This document shows positions 6,771 through 10,845 of a DNA stretch of 10,845 nucleotides, one piece after another. This DNA is from Candidatus Jordarchaeum madagascarense. GTDB lineage: Archaea; Asgardarchaeota; Jordiarchaeia; Jordiarchaeales; Jordiarchaeaceae. The notes below the pieces were generated by a model. It ran no database searches. It was not told the origin of the DNA and saw only the letters and a list, made by a program, of their open reading frames with translations. The stretch is taken from the NCBI GenBank assembly GCA_019056875.1, contig DXJA01000074.1, positions 1 through 10,845 on the forward strand, given 5' to 3'. Position 1 is the stretch's first letter; each line of letters starts with the position of its first letter. Both the position numbers and the translations under genes were made by a program.

Positions 6771-7061
6771 GTGGTTACGGTGACGGTGGGAAAGTATAAA
6801 CTAGTTCTCTTTAGGACTCAGAGAACCCCCAAATATCACATGGTTTTAAGTAACATTAGAAAAAGTCTGAAAAATTTAAATCTGGAACTCGAGATTGAAG
6901 AGGTGGATTTACAAAAAAACCCTGAAAGAGCCCTAAGAGATGGTGTGTTAACCACACCGACTTTGGATATTGTTGGCTTGAACTGGAGATTTATTGGGGT
7001 TCCAACAGTTGATGAACTTATAGAGGTTCTAGAAGAATTAACAAAACGGAGGGAAGAATAA
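6771..7061 (+). CDS. KaiB-like thioredoxin-fold protein
   Basis: This 96-aa protein aligns by eye with cyanobacterial KaiB over nearly its whole length. It has a first beta strand (YKLVLF, 9-14), the TP that follows it, a helix with the SNIRKSL pattern, a VDLQKNPE segment against KaiB VIDVLKNPQ, LTTPTL against LATPTL, and an IGVP segment against the KaiB IGDL. Like KaiB it lacks the CxxC of redox thioredoxins. KaiB binds the KaiC ATPase ring and changes its state, and the next gene, 2 bases downstream, encodes a KaiC-like ATPase, so the two products are likely partners (inference). The GTG start at 6771 has only a weak upstream AGGTT, and the TATA-box spacing suggests leaderless translation; a GTG at 6780 is an alternative. 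The main other possibility is a KaiB-related thioredoxin-fold domain with an unrelated role. Confidence 0.75.
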   Translation: MVTVTVGKYKLVLFRTQRTPKYHMVLSNIRKSLKNLNLELEIEEVDLQKNPERALRDGVLTTPTLDIVGLNWRFIGVPTVDELIEVLEELTKRREE

Positions 7062-7063
7062 GC

Positions 7064-7867
7064 ATGAGTAGAAAAAGGAAACCCCGTAGTGAGTCCCTTT
7101 TGGATGAACTGCGTAGAAGAACAAAAGTTTTCGAGGGTGAAGCAGAAGAAGAGCAGTTGAGTGATAGGACACCCACCGGTATTAAAGGATTCGACGAATT
7201 GATCCAGGGGGGTCTACTAAAAGGTGAAACGTACATAATATCTGGGGTTTCTGGTGCCGGGAAATCCATTTTTTCTTTAGAATTTTTATATAGGGGTGCT
7301 TCCCAGTTCGATGAACCAGGACTTTATGTAACCTTTGAGGAGACTATGCAGAGTTTACTCCGAAATGGTAACAATTTTGAATGGAACTTGGGCAGCCTCA
7401 TTAGAAATAAAAAGCTACTAATCGCAGATTTTACTATGATGACCCTAGGTGACACCGCTCTAACTTTAAACCCTGAAGCCTTCAACCTTGATGGATTATT
7501 CATTACACTCGAAACCGCAGTTAAGGAGTTGGGAATAAAGAGAGTGGTACTGGATCCGGTCTCTGTACTGTTTTTACAATATCCTAACATCGGGGTGATT
7601 CGCAGGGAATTAAACATCATCTCCAGCATGTTGCGTAGAAACAATTGTACCTCTATATTTGTTACAGAAACCGGTACTGACCAAACAAAGATTACTCGTT
7701 TTGGGGTTGAAGAATATCTGGCAAATGGAGTTATAGTGTTGTACTGGGAAGCTGAGGACGATAAAAGAAATAGATATATTGAAGTTTTTAAAATGAGGGG
7801 CACTGCTCATTATGCGGGTAGGAGGCGAATTTCCATAACTAATGATGGAGTTAGCGTGATCTACTAG
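7064..7867 (+). CDS. Single-domain KaiC-like ATPase, apparently active
   Basis: This 267-aa protein is a RecA-fold ATPase of the KaiC family with one domain, against two in cyanobacterial KaiC. An extra charged tail covers residues 1-36. The fold then shows TGIKGFDELIQGGL, Walker A GVSGAGKS (61-68), the paired catalytic Glu E92/E93 in TFEET, Walker B RVVLDPVS (D164) and the KMRGT motif (243-247) typical of KaiC. All ATPase residues look intact, and such proteins usually form hexameric rings. The Ser/Thr autophosphorylation segment of the cyanobacterial second domain cannot be assigned here. GGAGGG lies 10 bases ahead of the ATG, and the KaiB-like gene ends 2 bases before it, so the two are co-transcribed. 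The fusion GTPase gene follows after 13 bases. Its likely role is a nucleotide-driven switch controlled by the KaiB-like protein and acting through the downstream GTPase (inference). Confidence 0.92.
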   Translation: MSRKRKPRSESLLDELRRRTKVFEGEAEEEQLSDRTPTGIKGFDELIQGGLLKGETYIISGVSGAGKSIFSLEFLYRGASQFDEPGLYVTFEETMQSLLRNGNNFEWNLGSLIRNKKLLIADFTMMTLGDTALTLNPEAFNLDGLFITLETAVKELGIKRVVLDPVSVLFLQYPNIGVIRRELNIISSMLRRNNCTSIFVTETGTDQTKITRFGVEEYLANGVIVLYWEAEDDKRNRYIEVFKMRGTAHYAGRRRISITNDGVSVIY

Positions 7868-7880
7868 GAGATTCCTTCCA

Positions 7881-9044
7881 ATGTTAAAAACAAACATTCC
7901 GTATTTCGACAAGAAGATAAAGGGCATCCCTGATAAGAAAAAAGTTGTGTTCATGGTAGCACCCGGAATAGACCCTTCAATAATAGGTCTTCATTTTGCA
8001 AAAGTGGGAATAGACAACGGATACAGAATAATATATATTGTGAACAACAAGTTTCCAGATGCGGTTAGAAAACAGGCAAAAACTTTAGGTTGGGCAACCG
8101 ATCACTTTGAGAGAGAAGGCTCCTTCGTATTGGTTGATGCTTATTGCGGATACAGTGGAATAGACAGCAAGGAAAAACTAGTTACCAATCCTTACGACAG
8201 TAAAGACACCATGGAAAAACTATCAAGATTCTCATCAGACAAAACGGTGGTAATCTTTGATTCAATAAGTAGCTTTTTAGATATGCATGGAAACGGGGTT
8301 GAAGAGATACTGGATCTAATTGGCTGTTTACAAGAGGCTATTGTTATCGGTCTCTTTTCCACCTGGACTTACCAACAAGACGAGGTTGGAAAGATTACGG
8401 AATTCTTTGAAGGAGTCTTTGAAATCAAACCTAGTAGAGAATTCTTATACATCAAGCAATCTCTTTCCATAAAAAAGATAACTTGGGCGCGGAAAACGCA
8501 CTTAGAAATTCCGGTAAGGGTACTGGTTCCGGGAGGACTCAGAGTATACCTACCGAAAATCGTAATAACAGGCGCTTACGAAGCGGGCAAAACAACCTTT
8601 CTCCATGCCATAGCGGACGAGGCAATCAGCGTGGATCGTATGGGCACCACGGTTGCCCTTGATTATGGTACACTGGATTATAGAGGGTTCTATATCGAAT
8701 TCTTTGGAACCCCGGGGCAACCACAATTCGACACGATGATAGAAACAATAGCTCAAGAAGCGATAGGATTAATCCTAATGGTCGATAGCTCAGCTCCAGA
8801 AACTTTTCCCAGAGCCAAAATTCTTTTCGAGAAGTGTGGTGGCTTCGATATCCCTTCTGTCATTGTAGCGAATAAACAGGATCTTGAGGAAGCTTTAGAG
8901 CCATCGATTGTTCAAGATAAACTTGCTCTTCCGGTAAAGATTCCCATTGTAGGTTGCAGCGCGAAGACCAAAAGTAACTTAACACTGGTGATTGATATTC
9001 TTCTCGATGTCATACTGTTTGGAGGAAATGAGATTGAAAACTGA
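7881..9044 (+). CDS. Fusion of a pseudo-KaiC domain and a Ras/MglA-like GTPase
   Basis: This 387-aa protein has two parts. Residues 1-205 or so follow the KaiC-like layout (NIPYFDKKIKGIP, LGW, VLVDAY, Walker-B-like VVIFDSISSF at 123-132), but Walker A is replaced by APGIDPSI (27-34) and the paired Glu by NNK, so ATP hydrolysis is unlikely. Residues 225-387 are a small GTPase: G1 GAYEAGKTT (231-239), a G2-type TT at 256-257, G3 FGTPGQ (275-280), G4 NKQD (331-334) and G5 CSAK (359-362). The G3 motif lacks the Asp of DxxGQ and reads GTPGQ, as in MglA- and Cvn-like bacterial GTPases, while the catalytic-type Gln280 is kept. There is no lipidation signal or membrane segment. The dead domain probably binds the KaiC ring or another partner and places the GTPase under its control (inference). 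The Roadblock gene overlaps its 3' end. AGGAG lies 10 bases ahead of the ATG. Confidence 0.9.
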   Translation: MLKTNIPYFDKKIKGIPDKKKVVFMVAPGIDPSIIGLHFAKVGIDNGYRIIYIVNNKFPDAVRKQAKTLGWATDHFEREGSFVLVDAYCGYSGIDSKEKLVTNPYDSKDTMEKLSRFSSDKTVVIFDSISSFLDMHGNGVEEILDLIGCLQEAIVIGLFSTWTYQQDEVGKITEFFEGVFEIKPSREFLYIKQSLSIKKITWARKTHLEIPVRVLVPGGLRVYLPKIVITGAYEAGKTTFLHAIADEAISVDRMGTTVALDYGTLDYRGFYIEFFGTPGQPQFDTMIETIAQEAIGLILMVDSSAPETFPRAKILFEKCGGFDIPSVIVANKQDLEEALEPSIVQDKLALPVKIPIVGCSAKTKSNLTLVIDILLDVILFGGNEIEN

Positions 9045-9402
9045 TGAGACAGAAGATTTGGAAAGAATTTTAGCCAGCCTACAAAATGTTTCGGATATTG
9101 AAGGGGCAGCGATAATAACCCGAAACGGTATCCTTATATCAAGCAACCTTCCACCAGATATTGATGGGCAAAAATTCGCGGCTATGTCTGCCTCTATGGT
9201 TGGGGCGTCGGAGACAGCAGCCGCATTACTAAAATCTTTCGCAAAGAGGATAATAGTTGAAATCGAGAGGGGTAAAATACTAGCTTTGGGTACCGGACCC
9301 AGGGCCATACTTGTTGTTTCAATAAGTGAAAAGGCCGATACCGAAAAAATTACCTCGGTATTAGAGCAGTACAGAAAGGATATTATGAAAATATTTAAAT
9401 AA
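9028..9402 (+). CDS. Roadblock/LC7 domain protein (MglB-like)
   Basis: This is a single Roadblock/LC7 domain, 124 aa from the ATG. It shows the family layout: helix LERILASLQNVSDIEGA, beta hairpin GAAIITRNGILISSNLP, the long helix KFAAMSASMVGASETAAALL, two strands (RIIVEIERGKILALGTG and AILVVSIS) and a closing helix. Roadblock proteins such as MglB bind small GTPases and act as GAPs or scaffolds, usually as dimers. The gene overlaps the end of the GTPase fusion gene by 17 bases, which argues that this protein is the GTPase's partner. The start is uncertain: GGAGG at 9021-9025 is only 2 bases from the ATG at 9028 but 8 bases from an in-frame TTG at 9034, which would give 122 aa. The frame is open further to 8992, but that would overlap the GTPase gene more without a site. 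Confidence 0.93.
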   Translation: MRLKTDETEDLERILASLQNVSDIEGAAIITRNGILISSNLPPDIDGQKFAAMSASMVGASETAAALLKSFAKRIIVEIERGKILALGTGPRAILVVSISEKADTEKITSVLEQYRKDIMKIFK

Positions 9403-9473
9403 TCATCCAATTTTATATTACAAAAATCCTTGCATTTATTAATACCCACAAACACTAAAAATAAATAAGAATT

Positions 9474-9485
9474 AAAATAATTATA
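9474..9485 (+). promoter_or_regulatory. TATA-like box for the second KaiC-like gene
   Basis: AAAATAATTATA would start a transcript near 9505 with a leader of about 35 bases. A second TATA-like 10-mer, TTTTATATTA at 9411-9420, is identical to the one before the KaiB-like gene. The leader from 9491 on is clearly GC-richer than the spacer, with a possible bulged stem (GCG-AC at 9493-9498 with GTCGC at 9517-9521). The gap is short, so read-through from the Roadblock gene is also possible. Confidence 0.4.
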
Positions 9486-9538
9486 GTAAACGGCGGACTC
9501 GGGAGAAATAACGGGCGTCGCAGAAAGAGGGAAGATAA

Positions 9539-10258
9539 TTGTCCGAATCAAAAAATGAAAAGGGAATCCAAATAGGAATTCCAGGCCTAGACGAAATATT
9601 AAACAGCGGCCTACGCCCCGGCTCACTTTGCATAATTGTGGGCGAACCGCTTTGTGGAAAAGAAATTCTCGCAAAAGAATTCTTCTACAAGGGTCTTGAA
9701 AAAGGCGATTCGGGAATCTATATTACGACAAATAATTTTGCCGAAGACATCTATACCGAAATGGAAGAGTTTGGATGGAACCTATCCGAATATAATAAAG
9801 ATGAAAAGGTTTCATACAAAATAATTGATTCCTATTCCCAAACCGTCAATCCCAATGTCGAAGATACAAAAAATGTGTCGTATGTTCCCGCTGCAACCGA
9901 CTTAGCCGGACTGAGTGCAAAAATCGTTGAAGCAATATCAAATTTGACTGCGCATTTTAAAACGCTAAGATTGGTGCTCGATTCCCTCTCAAGCATCATC
10001 ACTTTTATAAATCCGTCCGCTGCGGTAAGATTTCTTTCGTTTCTTAAAGCCCGAGTTCGATTAGTTAAAGGAATATTTCTTTCTCTTCTCGAATCCGAAT
10101 TGGCTGAAAAAAGTGTAATGGTGCAGATACTGCAGTTAGCCGATGTCATAATGGAAATTCGAGGCCATGAAATACACGTGAGACACCGAGGTAAAGCCTC
10201 AACAAAGGGTGAATTCAAAATAACTGAAAAAGGGATCGAAATCATCCCCACAAAATAA
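9539..10258 (+). CDS. Second KaiC-like RecA-fold protein, degenerate active site
   Basis: This is a 239-aa single-domain protein of the KaiC/RadA group. It has IGIPGLDEILNSGL (12-25), a modified Walker A GEPLCGKE (35-42), Walker B LRLVLDSLSS (143-152, Asp148) and a closing FKITEKGIEI segment. The Ser/Thr that should follow Walker A Lys41 is Glu42, which would remove the usual magnesium ligand, and the paired catalytic Glu after the second strand is missing (TTNNFAED). It may bind nucleotide weakly or not at all, and probably acts as a binding or regulatory paralogue of the intact KaiC encoded upstream (inference). The MRGT motif of the first KaiC is not kept. The start is TTG with GAGGG 7 bases upstream. 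It lies 136 bases past the Roadblock gene, with its own likely promoter, in the same orientation. Confidence 0.85.
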   Translation: MSESKNEKGIQIGIPGLDEILNSGLRPGSLCIIVGEPLCGKEILAKEFFYKGLEKGDSGIYITTNNFAEDIYTEMEEFGWNLSEYNKDEKVSYKIIDSYSQTVNPNVEDTKNVSYVPAATDLAGLSAKIVEAISNLTAHFKTLRLVLDSLSSIITFINPSAAVRFLSFLKARVRLVKGIFLSLLESELAEKSVMVQILQLADVIMEIRGHEIHVRHRGKASTKGEFKITEKGIEIIPTK

Positions 10259-10318
10259 AACTTTCCAATCCAAAAACATAACTTACTGGTTTTAAAACTA
10301 CAAATTTTTCTTTAATCA

Positions 10319-10333
10319 ATTAATTCAATTAAT
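10319..10333. repeat. 15-bp palindrome ahead of the MoxR-like gene
   Basis: ATTAATTCAATTAAT is a perfect 7-bp inverted repeat around one central base, about 65 bases ahead of the MoxR-like start. It could be a dimeric regulator site. It consists mainly of A and T in an AT-rich spacer, so chance is a real possibility. A TATA-like GATTTATTT (10340-10348) lies just downstream of it. Confidence 0.3.
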
Positions 10334-10397
10334 ACCCAAGATTTATTTCTGTTCGAATTCAACTGTTAATCAAAGCGTATAGAGTTGGTCGATAATT

Positions 10398-10845
10398 TTG
10401 CAAACAGAAAATCTAAAGGAAATATACGAAAGAGTGAAAAAGCGGATCGTAAACCGGGAAAGGGAAACCCGCAACATTCTAGCCGCCCTTTCGGCGGGAA
10501 GGCACATTCTTCTCGAGGGTCCTCCGGGAACCACCAAGAGTACACTGCTGCAGGCGATAGCGGAAGAAATGCGTACTCCTTTTATCATGGTTGAGGGGAA
10601 CGCTGATTTAACTCCCTCAAAACTCTTAGGATATTTTGATCCGGCACAAGCGGTGGCAGAAGGATATAAGCCAGAATACTTCGTTGAAGGACCCCTTTTA
10701 CAGGCTATGAAAAATGGCGGCATACTCTATATTGACGAGTTTAACAGAATACCTCCTGACGCCTTAAATGTTTTAATGCGGGCCATTGAAGAGGGAGAGA
10801 TAGTGGTACCGAGAGTGGGGTTAATAACCTCTAATAATGGGTTTC
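10398..10845 (+). CDS. MoxR-like AAA+ ATPase (partial, cut by window end)
   Basis: An open frame from TTG 10398 runs off the window after 149 codons. It encodes the first half of a MoxR/CbbQ-type AAA+ ATPase: an N-terminal helical segment, Walker A LLEGPPGTTKST (38-49), VEGNADLTPSKLLGYFDP, EGPLLQAMKNGG, Walker B ILYIDEFNR (109-117) and the start of sensor 1 (ITSNNG). The Walker A has Thr where the Gly of GxGK usually stands (GPPGTTKS). MoxR proteins act as chaperone-like ATPases on partner proteins, often encoded next to a VWA-domain protein. That gene, if present, would lie beyond the window. The start has only a weak GGT at 10387-10389; the upstream TAG at 10380 leaves TTG 10398 as the best start. 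It follows the second KaiC gene by 139 bases on the same strand. Confidence 0.88.
   Translation, partial: MQTENLKEIYERVKKRIVNRERETRNILAALSAGRHILLEGPPGTTKSTLLQAIAEEMRTPFIMVEGNADLTPSKLLGYFDPAQAVAEGYKPEYFVEGPLLQAMKNGGILYIDEFNRIPPDALNVLMRAIEEGEIVVPRVGLITSNNGF

Noticed and set aside
7324..7954. Two minus-strand open frames (7324-7803 and 7610-7954)
   Set aside because: They are antisense to the intact KaiC gene with all its motifs.
8979..9674. Minus-strand open frame of 231 codons
   Set aside because: It covers the Roadblock gene, a promoter spacer and the start of the second KaiC gene in antisense and shows no family features.
1..10845. tRNA, rRNA, CRISPR array, insertion sequence or transposase
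   Set aside because: By eye on both strands I found no tRNA-like clover pattern, no regularly spaced repeats and no transposase motifs.

Overview
The window looks archaeal. It is AT-rich, with TATA-like boxes about 25 bases ahead of likely transcript starts, strong GGTGG/GAGGTG ribosome-binding sites, many TTG starts, and typically archaeal gene families: single-domain KaiC-like ATPases, a Roadblock/LC7 protein beside a Ras-like GTPase, a stand-alone alpha subunit of NDP-forming acyl-CoA synthetase, and an ATC-hydrolase-like Cys-rich protein. A Bathyarchaeia-like or other TACK archaeon is my best guess. That guess is inference from gene content; there is no rRNA or other marker to settle it.

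Left part (3-5635, all minus strand). First come two unrecognised proteins in one operon: a 407-aa protein with a long C-terminal coiled coil (start 2013), and a 259-aa protein whose ribosome-binding site overlaps the first gene's stop codon. A gene-poor stretch (2014-2586) follows. Then comes an acyl-CoA metabolism pair: a 516-aa acyl-CoA dehydrogenase with a winged-helix-like C-terminal tail (2587-4137) and an acyl-CoA synthetase alpha-type subunit (4244-5635).

Middle (5636-6770). A divergent promoter region separates the acyl-CoA genes from a plus-strand Cys-rich protein related to L-2-amino-thiazoline-4-carboxylic acid hydrolase (5999-6484). A T-rich terminator region follows it.

Right part (6771-10845, all plus strand). 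This is the most interesting section. Four closely packed genes encode a KaiB-like thioredoxin-fold protein, an apparently intact single-domain KaiC ATPase, a fusion of a Walker-A-less KaiC-like domain to a Ras/MglA-like GTPase, and a Roadblock/LC7 protein. Roadblock proteins are the usual partners or regulators of MglA-like GTPases, and KaiB is the usual partner of KaiC. The cluster therefore looks like two switch systems joined through the fusion protein: a KaiB/KaiC ATPase switch and a GTPase/Roadblock switch. A second, degenerate KaiC paralogue follows with its own likely promoter (9539-10258). The window ends inside a MoxR-like AAA+ ATPase (10398 onward) that no complete ORF captures. I propose 6771-10258, perhaps continuing into the MoxR gene, as an undescribed archaeal signalling module. 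The role is inferred from the families and the gene order only.

I found no rRNA, tRNA, CRISPR array, insertion sequence or transposase.
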